Below are positions 1-6,886 of a stretch of 12,287 nucleotides of DNA, in pieces. The DNA comes from Alphaproteobacteria bacterium (GTDB lineage Bacteria > Pseudomonadota > Alphaproteobacteria > ATCC43930 > CGMCC-115725). Under the pieces are notes generated by a model. That model was given only the letters and a program-made list of their open reading frames with translations. It did no database searches and was not told the DNA's origin. Location of the stretch: the NCBI GenBank assembly GCA_030039775.1, contig JASHUX010000430.1:1-12287 (forward strand). The letters run 5' to 3'. Every line of letters starts with the position of its first letter. Within the stretch, counting starts at the first letter, position 1. The position numbers and the translations under genes were made by a program.

Positions 1-616
1 GATCGCGCAGGATGAATTGCGCCAACTGCTCGATCTCGCGCGGCATCGTCGCCGAGAACAGCAGCGATTGCCGCCGCTGCGGCAGGCGCGCAACGATCTT
101 GCGGATCGGCTGGATGAAGCCGAGATCGAGCATCCGGTCGGCCTCGTCGAGCACCAGCGTCGACACGCGATCGAGCCGGACATGGCGCTGTTCCATGAGG
201 TCGAGGAGGCGGCCGGGCGTCGCCACGACGATGTCGAGGCCGCGCCGCAGCGCTTCGACCTGGCGGTGTTGATTGACGCCGCCGAAAATTACGGTCGAGC
301 GGAGACCGAGATTCCGGCCATAGGCGCGGACGGACTCGTCGATCTGGATCGCAAGCTCGCGCGTCGGCGTCAGGATCAACGCGCGTGTCTCGTTCGGACG
401 CAGCGGTTGCCGGTCCGCGGCGAGACGCTGCAGCAAAGGGAGAGCGAACGCCGCTGTCTTGCCGGTGCCGGTCTGGGCGATGCCGAGCAGATCGCGGCCG
501 GCGAGAAGATAGGGGATGGCCTCGGCCTGGATCGGCGTCGGCGCGGCATAGTTTTCGGCGGCGAGCGCACGCAGGATCGGCTCGGCGAGGCCAAGCGAGG
601 AAAACGAAACGGTCAT
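1..616 (-). CDS. rhlE: DEAD-box RNA helicase, RhlE type (N-terminal part, runs off window)
   Basis: ATP-dependent RNA helicase that remodels RNA duplexes in the cytoplasm; relatives act in ribosome assembly, RNA decay and cold adaptation. Reading the minus strand from the ATG at 614-616 gives 205 codons without a stop before the window edge. Visible motifs in order: Q motif around residues 26-35 (PTPIQ), Walker A AQTGTGKT at 47-54, motif Ia PTRELA at 84-89, GG at 112-113, motif Ib TPGR at 133-136, motif II DEAD at 157-160 and motif III SAT at 188-190. The second RecA domain (motifs IV-VI) lies outside. The start opens straight into the usual family N-terminus ([10 protein letters not shown]). 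No strong Shine-Dalgarno is visible; the leader carries a hairpin at 641-665. Divergent from the small-protein genes at 968. The DEAD-box assignment is secure; RhlE versus another DEAD subfamily is likely but unproven without the C-terminus. Confidence 0.93.
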   Translation of the reverse strand, partial: MTVSFSSLGLAEPILRALAAENYAAPTPIQAEAIPYLLAGRDLLGIAQTGTGKTAAFALPLLQRLAADRQPLRPNETRALILTPTRELAIQIDESVRAYGRNLGLRSTVIFGGVNQHRQVEALRRGLDIVVATPGRLLDLMEQRHVRLDRVSTLVLDEADRMLDLGFIQPIRKIVARLPQRRQSLLFSATMPREIEQLAQFILRD

Positions 617-640
617 TAGGAAATTTACACTTTCAATGTC

Positions 641-665
641 GGCGGCTCGGTCGGTGACCGCCGCC
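641..665 (-). promoter_or_regulatory. Strong hairpin in helicase 5' leader
   Basis: GGCGG at 641-645 pairs with CCGCC at 661-665, and CGGTC at 648-652 pairs with GACCG at 656-660. This gives a 10-bp stem with a 2-nt bulge and a 3-nt loop. In the helicase transcript it sits about 25 nt before the start codon, so it would be part of the 5' leader if transcription starts further up. No T-run follows on the minus strand, so it is not an evident terminator. A role in translation control or transcript stability is inference. Confidence 0.5.
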
Positions 666-849
666 TGGTTTTGGCTTGTCCGCGCGCGGGCGGAGTGCCG
701 GTGCTTATCGGGTTAAATCTCGAAACTCGATGCGCCGGTATTCAATATTGCGGCGCACATCGCGCGATCGCGAGAAAGATAAAGCGCTTCAAATATGTCA
801 TGCTGCGTTGCAAAAGTCAAGATCGTGGCGCTGAAATCCTCCGCGGCGC

Positions 850-880
850 TTGTAATTTGGGGTCGCGAGGGCCTTATAAG
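850..880 (+). promoter_or_regulatory. Candidate sigma-70 promoter for small-protein operon
   Basis: TTGTAA at 850-855 (4 of 6 to TTGACA) and TATAAG at 875-880 (5 of 6 to TATAAT), with a long 19-bp spacer. The -10 lies inside a perfect 10-bp palindrome (CCTTATAAGG, 872-881). If used, it would give a leader of roughly 80 nt containing both hairpins before the ATG at 968. The spacer length makes this tentative. Confidence 0.35.
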
Positions 881-914
881 GGAGCATCCACTCGATTGTC
901 GGTCGGCGCGATGC

Positions 915-951
915 CCGCCGGATGGCGGCTGGCGCCGCGTCGCGCCTTTTT
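915..951 (+). promoter_or_regulatory. Terminator-like leader structure abutting the RBS
   Basis: Two hairpins in tandem: CCGCC (915-919), loop GGAT, GGCGG (924-928); then GGCGC (931-935), 6-nt loop, GCGCC (942-946), followed directly by five T (947-951). The Shine-Dalgarno AAGGAG (956-961) begins 4 nt later. A GC stem plus T-run just before an RBS has the layout of an attenuator. CGGC at 952-955 can instead pair with GCCG at 917-920 or 934-937, which would compete with these stems. The pairings are seen directly; regulation is inferred. Confidence 0.45.
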
Positions 952-967
952 CGGCAAGGAGAAAAGC

Positions 968-1135
968 ATGTTCAAACCGAACTACGGTCAGCAACGCGCC
1001 GAACGGCAACGCGCCCAGCAGGCACGGCGCGACCAGAAGCTGAAGGAACAACAGGAAGCCACCGCGCGCCGGCGCGCCGCGAAGGCTGAGGCCGAAGCAT
1101 CGTCCACACCTGCACCGAAAGCTGACGGTGAATAG
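968..1135 (+). CDS. Small basic Gln/Arg-rich protein (55 aa), unknown function
   Basis: Encodes 55 residues starting MFKPNYGQQRAERQRAQ. The start is set by a strong Shine-Dalgarno (AAGGAG, 956-961) 6 nt ahead of the ATG; the frame is open further upstream but without comparable signals. The N-terminal 40 residues are rich in Arg, Gln, Lys and Ala with almost no large hydrophobics, predicting a charged helix or disordered chain; the tail is Ala/Ser/Pro-rich and acidic. No signal peptide or membrane segment. Small proteins of this kind occur in Bradyrhizobium-like genomes as hypothetical proteins (recollection, not searched). First of three small genes in a row; the next starts 10 bp after its stop. 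Its charge and position opposite an RNA helicase would fit nucleic-acid binding, but that is a guess. Confidence 0.8.
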   Translation: MFKPNYGQQRAERQRAQQARRDQKLKEQQEATARRRAAKAEAEASSTPAPKADGE

Positions 1136-1145
1136 GAACACACCG

Positions 1146-1370
1146 ATGGCAATCAGAAAAAGAACCGAAAGCAGCTTCGTTACGTTCGACGTCATTTATG
1201 AGGACGGCGCGCGCAGCTCGAACCGGCGCGTGCCGATGGCGGCGCTCGGCGGCTTCGACGGCGACGCGCCCGCCAAGGCGATCCTCGAGGCGCAAGATCG
1301 CGACATCGCCGCCGCGTCGGGCCGGCCGGCGCGCGGCCCGATCACGTCGATCGTGCGCTCCGCCCGCTGA
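1146..1370 (+). CDS. Small conserved-looking protein (74 aa), unknown function
   Basis: Encodes 74 residues beginning MAIRKRTESSFVTFDVIYED. ATG 1146 is preferred because AGGA (1133-1136) lies at suitable spacing; an in-frame GTG at 1128 overlaps the previous gene and has no better RBS. The N-terminal half looks like short beta strands (FVTFDVIYEDG) followed by SSNRRVP and a helical stretch with AKAILEAQDRDIA; the C-terminus is Arg/Gly/Pro-rich. No membrane segment. I recall similar hypothetical proteins from rhizobial genomes but cannot name a family. It lies 10 bp after the 55-aa gene and 14 bp before the 88-aa gene, so the three are very likely one transcript. Confidence 0.8.
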   Translation: MAIRKRTESSFVTFDVIYEDGARSSNRRVPMAALGGFDGDAPAKAILEAQDRDIAAASGRPARGPITSIVRSAR

Positions 1371-1384
1371 CCGAGAGACGCAAC

Positions 1385-1651
1385 ATGTTGCAATCGAAAC
1401 GGGACAAGTTCGCGGCCGCGACACAGCACGCCAACGAGAAATTCGCGAAGGCCGCGGCGCGCGACGCGGAATTCCTGCGCGAGAGGGAAAAGCTGCTCCA
1501 GGCCGATGCCGCAAAAACGGCGCGGCTCAAGGCGCTGCGTCTGGCGAAGGAGGCCGCCGACCGCGAGGCGTTGGCCAAGGAAATCGAGGAAAAGCGTGCG
1601 GCGGCGGCGCGGCCTGTACGGCGCACGCGCAAGATCGTCGCCAGTCCGTAA
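1385..1651 (+). CDS. Small coiled-coil-like protein (88 aa), unknown function
   Basis: Encodes 88 residues from MLQSKRDKFAAATQHANEKF to a basic end (RPVRRTRKIVASP). Residues 3-75 are almost entirely Ala, Glu, Lys, Arg, Leu and Asp in a helix-favouring pattern, suggesting one long amphipathic helix or coiled coil, then a short Arg-rich tail. A GAGAG (1373-1377) sits ahead of the ATG as a weak ribosome-binding site. No signal peptide or membrane span. Last of the three-gene run; a new promoter candidate follows at 1688. Function unknown; the basic tail would allow nucleic-acid contact. Confidence 0.72.
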   Translation: MLQSKRDKFAAATQHANEKFAKAAARDAEFLREREKLLQADAAKTARLKALRLAKEAADREALAKEIEEKRAAAARPVRRTRKIVASP

Positions 1652-1687
1652 CAAGTCCGGGAAATATCGGCACCAGACGCGCTCGCT

Positions 1688-1716
1688 TTGACCTTGTCGC
1701 GCGCGCCCCATAAGAT
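1688..1716 (+). promoter_or_regulatory. Sigma-70-type promoter for maeB
   Basis: TTGACC at 1688-1693 (5 of 6 to consensus, perfect TTGAC core) and TAAGAT at 1711-1716 (4 of 6) with exactly 17 bp between them. The expected start site is near 1723, giving a leader of about 20 nt before the maeB ATG. The best housekeeping promoter match I found in the window. Confidence 0.55.
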
Positions 1717-1743
1717 CGTCTCCCCATCGGTGCGGCGGCGGTT

Positions 1744-4014
1744 ATGGATCAGACAATTGTACGGGTGACCGAGGAAGAAGCGCTGCAGTTTCACAAGCGC
1801 GGGATGCCCGGTAAGCTTGAGATCGCGCCGACTAAGCCGCTGACCACGCAGCACGATCTGTCGCTCGCCTATTCGCCCGGCGTCGCTTTCCCCTGTCTTT
1901 CAATCGAGCGCGAGCCCGCCAGCGCTTACGACTATACCGCCAAGGGCAACATGGTCGCAGTGATCTCCAACGGCACGGCCGTGCTGGGACTCGGCGATCT
2001 CGGTGCGCTCGCGGCGAAGCCGGTGATGGAAGGGAAAGCGGTGCTGTTCAAGCGCTTCGCCGGCATCGACGCGGTCGATCTCGAGATCGACACCAAGGAC
2101 GTCGATCAGTTCGTCAATTGTGTGCGTTATCTTCATCCCTCGTTCGGCGGCATCAACCTCGAGGACATCAAGGCGCCCGATTGCTTCGTCATTGAGGAAC
2201 GGTTGCGCGAGCTCTTGGACATTCCGGTATTCCACGACGACCAGCACGGCACGGCGATCATCACCGCCGCGGCGCTGATCAACGCCTTCGATCTGACGGG
2301 CCGCGACATCAAAACCGCGCGCGTGGTGGTAAACGGTGCCGGCGCGGCCGCCATCGCCTGCGTCGATCTCATCAAGTCGATGGGCGTGCGCAACGACAAC
2401 GTCATCATGTGCGACACCAAAGGCGTGATCTATCGCGGGCGTCGCGAGAGCATGAACCAATGGAAATCGGCGCACGCGGTCGAGACAGACCGGCGCTCGC
2501 TGGCTGACGCGATGGCCGGCGCCGACGTGTTTCTCGGCCTGTCGGTCAAGGGCGCGGTGACGCAAGACATGGTCACGTCGATGGCGAAGCGTCCGATTAT
2601 AGCGGCCATGGCCAATCCTGATCCGGAGATCACGCCGGAAGATGCGAAGGCGGTACGGCCCGACGCCATCGTCGCCACTGGTCGCTCCGACTATCCGAAT
2701 CAGATCAACAACGTGTTGGGCTTCCCCTACATTTTCCGTGGCGCGCTCGATGTCCGCGCCTCGACCATCAACGAGGCGATGAAGATTGCCGCCGCAGAGG
2801 CGCTGGCCGCGTTGGCGCGCGAAGACGTACCTGATGAGGTTGCGGCCGCCTATTCCGGACAGCGGCTGCGCTACGGCCCCGATTACATCGTGCCGACGCC
2901 ATTTGATCCGCGCCTCATCTGGTCGGTGCCGCCCGCGGTGGCGAAAGCGGCGATCGATTCGGGGGTGGCGCGCAAGCCGATTGCGGATTTCGAAGCCTAT
3001 CGCAACAGTCTCAAGAGCCGGCTCGACCCGACCGCCGCCTATTTGCAGCTCGCCTTCGCCAAGGTGCGCGCTAATCCGCGCCGGGTGGTGTTTGCCGAGG
3101 GTGAGGAAGAACGCACGATCCGCGCGGCGCTGGCATTCCGCGCCGCCGGCTACGGGACGCCGGTGCTGATCGGGCGCGAGGATCGCATCGCCGCGACCAT
3201 GCGCGCCATCGGTCTGGCGCCGCTCGACCCGCTTGAAATCCACAACGCCGCGCTGTCGACGTCGAACAAGGCCTATACCGATTTCCTCTATAGCAAGCTC
3301 CAACGCAACGGCGCGCTCTACCGCGATTGCCAGCGCATGGTGAATCAAGACCGCAACATCTTCGCGGCGTGCATGGTGGCGTGCGGCGCCGCCGACGCGC
3401 TGGTGACGGGCGCCACACGCAACTATTTCACGGCGTTTGAAGAGGTCACGCGGGTCATCGGGCCGAAGCCGGGTCAGCGCGTGTGCGGCTATTCGCTGCT
3501 GATTTCCCGTGGCCGTTCCGTGGTGGTGGCGGACACGACCGCGCATCCGACCCCCAACGGCGAGGAGCTGGCGGACATCGCGATCCAGTCGGCGGAGCGG
3601 GCACGGAGCATGATCGGCCAGGAGCCGCGCGTGGCCTTGCTTTCCTATTCGACCTTCGGCAATCCGATCCGCGCCGACGCCGACCGCGTGCGCGACGCCG
3701 TTGCGATTCTCGACGAGCGCAAGCCGGCGTTCGAATATGACGGCGAGATGAGCGTCGAGGTCGCGCTCAATTACACGCTGATGCGCGAGCGCTATCCATT
3801 CTGCCGCCTCACCGGCGCGGCGAACGTGTTGATCATGCCGGGCTTGCATACCGCAAACATCGCCTCGCAATTGCTGGAGCAAATGGGCGGCGGCCGTCAT
3901 GTCGGTCCGCTGCTCTTGGGCCTCGACAAGCCGGCCCAGATCATCGAAATGGGCGCGACCGTGTCCGATTACGTCAATTTGGCCGCGCTCGCCGCCCACG
4001 AAGCGATTGGATGA
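1744..4014 (+). CDS. maeB: NADP-type malic enzyme with C-terminal phosphotransacetylase-like domain
   Basis: Oxidatively decarboxylates malate to pyruvate with reduction of NAD(P), a cytoplasmic anaplerotic/gluconeogenic step. It has 756 aa, the usual length for the large two-domain form. The malic-enzyme part (about 1-425) shows YSPGV at 43-47 (Tyr43, likely acid catalyst), Lys98 in MEGKAV (likely base), metal ligands Glu140-Asp141 and Asp166 in HDDQHGT, dinucleotide-binding NGAGAAA at 197-203, and ANPDPEI and PNQINN. The rest (about 430-756) matches phosphotransacetylase, with the SYSTFGNP and [20 protein letters not shown] regions. Where true Pta enzymes have an LSRG motif with the catalytic Ser-Arg, this protein reads IIEMG (residues 733-737), so PTA catalysis is probably lost; known MaeB homologues use this domain for regulation by acetyl-CoA-type effectors. 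The RBS is weak. Its stop overlaps the next gene's ATG. Confidence 0.96.
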   Translation: MDQTIVRVTEEEALQFHKRGMPGKLEIAPTKPLTTQHDLSLAYSPGVAFPCLSIEREPASAYDYTAKGNMVAVISNGTAVLGLGDLGALAAKPVMEGKAVLFKRFAGIDAVDLEIDTKDVDQFVNCVRYLHPSFGGINLEDIKAPDCFVIEERLRELLDIPVFHDDQHGTAIITAAALINAFDLTGRDIKTARVVVNGAGAAAIACVDLIKSMGVRNDNVIMCDTKGVIYRGRRESMNQWKSAHAVETDRRSLADAMAGADVFLGLSVKGAVTQDMVTSMAKRPIIAAMANPDPEITPEDAKAVRPDAIVATGRSDYPNQINNVLGFPYIFRGALDVRASTINEAMKIAAAEALAALAREDVPDEVAAAYSGQRLRYGPDYIVPTPFDPRLIWSVPPAVAKAAIDSGVARKPIADFEAYRNSLKSRLDPTAAYLQLAFAKVRANPRRVVFAEGEEERTIRAALAFRAAGYGTPVLIGREDRIAATMRAIGLAPLDPLEIHNAALSTSNKAYTDFLYSKLQRNGALYRDCQRMVNQDRNIFAACMVACGAADALVTGATRNYFTAFEEVTRVIGPKPGQRVCGYSLLISRGRSVVVADTTAHPTPNGEELADIAIQSAERARSMIGQEPRVALLSYSTFGNPIRADADRVRDAVAILDERKPAFEYDGEMSVEVALNYTLMRERYPFCRLTGAANVLIMPGLHTANIASQLLEQMGGGRHVGPLLLGLDKPAQIIEMGATVSDYVNLAALAAHEAIG

Positions 4015-5378
4015 ATCCGCGCTGGCTGCTGGCGGCGCTGTTCCGCGCAAGCCCGGCGCTTATCGCCTTTGTTGTGCTGGCCTGGGCCGGCGATCTCGAC
4101 CCAGGCGTTGCGGCGGTGGCCGCCATTCTGGCGCTGCTGGCGCTGGTGCTTTTGGCGGCGCCGATCTATATCGGCCTCGCCCGCATTCGAAACGCGATCG
4201 ACGCGATGGCCGAGGACGACGCGGCGCGCCCCGAGGTCGAAAGCGCGTCGCCGGCGATCCGCGATCTGTGGCTCGCGGTCATGCGGTGGGCGCGCGCCGC
4301 GCGCGCCAAGGCCCAGGCGCGTGAGATGGAGATCGATACGGCGCAACTTGTGCTGCGCAATCTGCCCGATCCGATCCTCGTGCTGGACGACGCGCGGCGC
4401 ATCGCGCGCACCAATGAAGCGGCCGACGCGCTGCTTGGCCCGAACTTAGTGGAACGCGACCTGGCCGGCGCCCTCCGCCAGCCGGCGCTGCTCGCCGCGG
4501 CGGACGCGGTGCTGCGCGGCGAAGGCGACCGCCTGGTCGAGTTCGATCTTGCTAACCCCGTCGAGCGGCACTTCATCGCGCGGATCGTGCCGCTGTTGCC
4601 CGTGCGCGCCGACGGCAGCGCCGTCATCATCCTGCACGACGTAACGGTGCTGAAACGAAGCGAGCGGTTGCGCGCCGATTTTGCCGCGAACGCCAGTCAT
4701 GAGTTGCGGACGCCGCTAGCGTCCTTGATCGGTTTCATCGAGACGCTGCGCGGCCCGGCACGGGACGACATCGATGCCCACGACCGGTTCCTCGCCATCA
4801 TGGCCGAGCAATCGGGGCGCATGGCGCGGCTGGTCGAGGACCTGCTGTCGCTCGCCAAGATCGAGATGAACGAGCATCAGACGCCGACCGATCGCGTCGA
4901 TGTCGCCGACCTCTTGAGCCGCGTCGCCCGCGGCCTCGATCAACGCGCCACCGGGCGGGACATGACCATCCGCATCGACGCGGCCGCCGATCTTCCGCCC
5001 GCGCTCGGCGATCCGGACGAGCTGGCGCAGGTGTTCCAAAACTTGATCGACAACGCCATCAAATATGCCCGCGCCGGCACCGCGATCACGGTCAAGGTGT
5101 CACCGTCCGCGAAGCGACCGGCGACGTTGGCCGTCGCGATCGCCGATCAGGGCGAGGGCATTCCGCGCGAGCACGTGGCACGGCTGACGGAGCGGTTCTA
5201 TCGGGTCGACACGGCGCGCTCGCGCGAGCTCGGCGGGACCGGGCTCGGCCTCGCCATCGTCAAGCACATCGTCAATCATCATCGCGGCTTGCTCGAGATC
5301 GATAGCGACCTCGGCAAGGGCTCGACCTTTACCGTGCATCTGCCGGTCGCCCCGGTCACGACGCCCGCCCCCGCGTAA
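4011..5378 (+). CDS. phoR: PhoR-like sensor histidine kinase
   Basis: Membrane sensor kinase of a two-component system, PhoR-like (phosphate starvation type). 455 aa. Two hydrophobic segments near residues 14-26 and 32-55 with almost no periplasmic loop, as in PhoR; a linker with a charged helix (58-107); a PAS domain about 108-212 (LRNLPDPILVLDD); HisKA with the H box ASHELRTPL, His230; N box in NLIDNAIKYA; G1 ADQGEGIP; F box ERFYRVD; G2 GGTGLGLAIVKHI. The ATG overlaps the maeB stop (ATGA, 4011-4014), so translation is probably coupled. The expected partners (phoB response regulator, pst genes) are not in the window, which makes the phosphate role an inference from sequence style; it could answer another signal. 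No terminator with a T-run is seen after it. Confidence 0.88.
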   Translation: MNPRWLLAALFRASPALIAFVVLAWAGDLDPGVAAVAAILALLALVLLAAPIYIGLARIRNAIDAMAEDDAARPEVESASPAIRDLWLAVMRWARAARAKAQAREMEIDTAQLVLRNLPDPILVLDDARRIARTNEAADALLGPNLVERDLAGALRQPALLAAADAVLRGEGDRLVEFDLANPVERHFIARIVPLLPVRADGSAVIILHDVTVLKRSERLRADFAANASHELRTPLASLIGFIETLRGPARDDIDAHDRFLAIMAEQSGRMARLVEDLLSLAKIEMNEHQTPTDRVDVADLLSRVARGLDQRATGRDMTIRIDAAADLPPALGDPDELAQVFQNLIDNAIKYARAGTAITVKVSPSAKRPATLAVAIADQGEGIPREHVARLTERFYRVDTARSRELGGTGLGLAIVKHIVNHHRGLLEIDSDLGKGSTFTVHLPVAPVTTPAPA

Positions 5379-5444
5379 GAACACAGTCCCGTTCACGAGC
5401 GATTTACCGAACCCGGCCGCGCTTCGGGCTACACTGACTGCAAT

Positions 5445-5460
5445 GCCGTCGGGAGACGGC
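5445..5460 (+). promoter_or_regulatory. GNRA-capped hairpin upstream of MAPEG gene
   Basis: GCCGTC (5445-5450) and GACGGC (5455-5460) form a perfect 6-bp stem closed by the tetraloop GGGA, which fits the stable GNRA class. It lies 26 bp before the ATG at 5487. No T-run follows, so it reads as a 5'-leader hairpin rather than a phoR terminator. Role unknown. Confidence 0.35.
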
Positions 5461-5486
5461 GGTCAAACACCAGGTGGGGGAAACGT

Positions 5487-5873
5487 ATGTCCGACATCAT
5501 GTGGCTGGTCTATGCCGTCATTTTGGGGATGCTGCATCTCGGCGTCGCCGCGCAGATGGCGCAAAAATACCGCACGCCGGATTGGGGCTTTGGCCCGCGC
5601 GACACGCCGATGCCGCCTCAAGGCACGGCGGCCCGCGTCGACCGCGCCTACCGCAACTTCATGGAAACGTTTCCGCTGTTCGCGGCCGCGGTTCTCGCGG
5701 TCGTGTTCCAGAACAAATCGAGCGGCCTGTCGCATTGGGGCGTGATGCTCTACGTGATCGCCCGCGTCGTTTACATTCCGCTGTATGCCTTCGGGGTGAA
5801 ATACATCCGCACCGTCGCGTGGTTCGTCGCGACGGTCGGCATCATCCTGCTGATTATCGCGGCGTTCCATTAG
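5487..5873 (+). CDS. MAPEG-family membrane protein
   Basis: 128-aa integral membrane protein of the MAPEG family (membrane-associated proteins in eicosanoid and glutathione metabolism); bacterial members are poorly characterised and some have glutathione-transferase activity. Four hydrophobic segments are visible, roughly residues 4-22, 58-75, 82-103 and 108-127. The family pattern RAYRNFMETFPLFAAAVL (53-70, N and E spaced before P) precedes the second segment. The length is typical. GTGGGGGAAA ahead of the ATG serves as ribosome-binding site. It stands alone on the plus strand, 108 bp after phoR, convergent with the reductase gene. Glutathione dependence is inferred from the family only. Confidence 0.88.
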   Translation: MSDIMWLVYAVILGMLHLGVAAQMAQKYRTPDWGFGPRDTPMPPQGTAARVDRAYRNFMETFPLFAAAVLAVVFQNKSSGLSHWGVMLYVIARVVYIPLYAFGVKYIRTVAWFVATVGIILLIIAAFH

Positions 5874-5889
5874 CCGGCAATTGGCCGGC
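5873..5889. terminator. Candidate bidirectional terminator hairpin (no T-run)
   Basis: GCCGGC (5873-5878), 5-nt loop AATTG, GCCGGC (5884-5889) form a perfect 6-bp GC stem exactly between two convergent stop codons (5871-5873 and 5899-5901). Position and symmetry suit transcript ends from both sides. Neither strand has a T-run after the stem, so it may be an RNA 3'-end stabiliser rather than an intrinsic terminator. Confidence 0.4.
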
Positions 5890-5898
5890 GCCCGCCGG

Positions 5899-6861
5899 TT
5901 AGACGTCGATGACGAGGATGTCGGACAAGGAGCGCGATACGCAGGGAGTGAAGATCTTGCCGCTCTCGTGCTCCTGCTTGGTCAGGATCAGGTCGCGGTG
6001 ATCGGGCACGCCTGAGACGATGTTGGTAAGGCAGGTGGCGCACACGCCTTGCTCGCACGACACCGGGATGTCGATGCCGGCGGCGCGTAGCGCCTCGACC
6101 ACCGTCTTGTCGGCGGGGATTGCAATGAGCTGGCCGGTCTTCTTGATCTCGACGAGGAACTCGCGCGCATCGCCGGGCTTGGCCTCAACGCCGGTGAAGC
6201 GTTCGAGATGCACCTGCGCGTCGGGCCAACCCTGCTTCTTCGCCAGATCGACGACGATGTCCAACATGACTGTGGGGCCGCAAACGTAGAGATGCTTGCC
6301 CGGCGCCGGCGTGCCGATGAACGCCGAGAGATTCGGCTTCTGCTCGTCCGGCCCGTCATCGAAATGGAATTTGACTTTGTCATTGTATTCGGCCCCGGCG
6401 ACCTGATCGTGGAACGCGGTGCGAGCGCGGCTGCGAGTGCAATAGTGGAATATGAAATTAGCGCCGAGTTCGTGAAGCCGCGCGGCCATCGCAAGGATCG
6501 GCGTGACGCCGATGCCGCCCGCCAGGAGCACGCTCTCCGTCGCGTTCGGCGCCAGTGGAAAAAGATTGTGCGGGCCGCGGATCAGCACCGAGTCGCCTTC
6601 CTTGACGTTGTCGGCGAAGGCCGCGGAACCGCCGCGCCCGGCCAATTCGCGCTGGACGCCAAGAACATAACGATGCCGTTCTTGCGGCGGATTGGCGAGC
6701 GAGAACTGACGGATCTTGTCGCCGATCTTGACGTCGAGATGCGCGCCCGCCTCGAACGACGGCAATTCCTTGCCGTCGGGATCGACCAGCTCGTAAGAGA
6801 AGATGCCGGTCGCTTCCTCGCGCTTCGCGGCGACCCGCGTCGAAAACCAGTCCGAACTCAT
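5899..6861 (-). CDS. Phthalate-dioxygenase-reductase-like oxidoreductase (flavin + 2Fe-2S)
   Basis: Electron-transfer protein that takes electrons from NAD(P)H through a flavin to a plant-type [2Fe-2S] centre and on to an oxygenase (VanB/PDR-type class IA reductase). 320 aa, usual length. Domains in order: flavin-binding barrel about 5-100 with RQFSLANPP (51-59), NAD-binding domain about 105-225 with GGIGVTPI (115-122) and YVCGP, and a C-terminal ferredoxin domain with Cys269, Cys274, Cys277 and Cys307 (CX4CX2CX29C). The ATG at 6861 is chosen because GGAG sits 6 nt ahead of it; a longer frame to 6927 would overlap the upstream tetR gene. It follows tetR by 25 bp, so both likely share a transcript. 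No terminal oxygenase subunit lies in the window, so the partner and substrate are unknown. Confidence 0.9.
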   Translation of the reverse strand: MSSDWFSTRVAAKREEATGIFSYELVDPDGKELPSFEAGAHLDVKIGDKIRQFSLANPPQERHRYVLGVQRELAGRGGSAAFADNVKEGDSVLIRGPHNLFPLAPNATESVLLAGGIGVTPILAMAARLHELGANFIFHYCTRSRARTAFHDQVAGAEYNDKVKFHFDDGPDEQKPNLSAFIGTPAPGKHLYVCGPTVMLDIVVDLAKKQGWPDAQVHLERFTGVEAKPGDAREFLVEIKKTGQLIAIPADKTVVEALRAAGIDIPVSCEQGVCATCLTNIVSGVPDHRDLILTKQEHESGKIFTPCVSRSLSDILVIDV

Positions 6862-6886
6862 CACTGCTCCAGAAGAAATGCGTGCG

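Larger units (their letters stand above)
617..967. other. Divergent intergenic region with structured leaders
   Basis: 351 bp between the minus-strand helicase and the plus-strand small-protein genes. I see no convincing coding frame; reading frames that extend upstream of 968 lack family resemblance and are bypassed by the strong Shine-Dalgarno at 956-961. It holds a helicase-leader hairpin (641-665), a candidate promoter (850-880), a hairpin (915-928) and a terminator-like hairpin with T-run (931-951). The 700-830 part is more AT-rich than the flanks, as expected for promoters firing in both directions. Confidence 0.7.

Noticed and set aside
17..619. A 200-codon plus-strand frame at the left edge
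   Set aside because: It is the antisense shadow of the DEAD-box helicase, whose motifs are unambiguous on the minus strand.
766..775. CGCGATCGCG palindrome as a regulatory site
   Set aside because: Short GC palindromes of this kind are expected by chance and as restriction-like words in GC-rich DNA; no second copy or spacing pattern supports it.
1900..4050. A 716-codon open frame antisense to maeB
   Set aside because: Stop-free antisense frames are common opposite GC-rich genes with strong third-position bias. The translation is Arg/His/Gly-rich with no family motifs, and maeB itself is complete and well conserved.
5401..5440. Possible promoter before the MAPEG gene (TACACT at 5430-5435)
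   Set aside because: No acceptable -35 element is found at 16-18 bp spacing.
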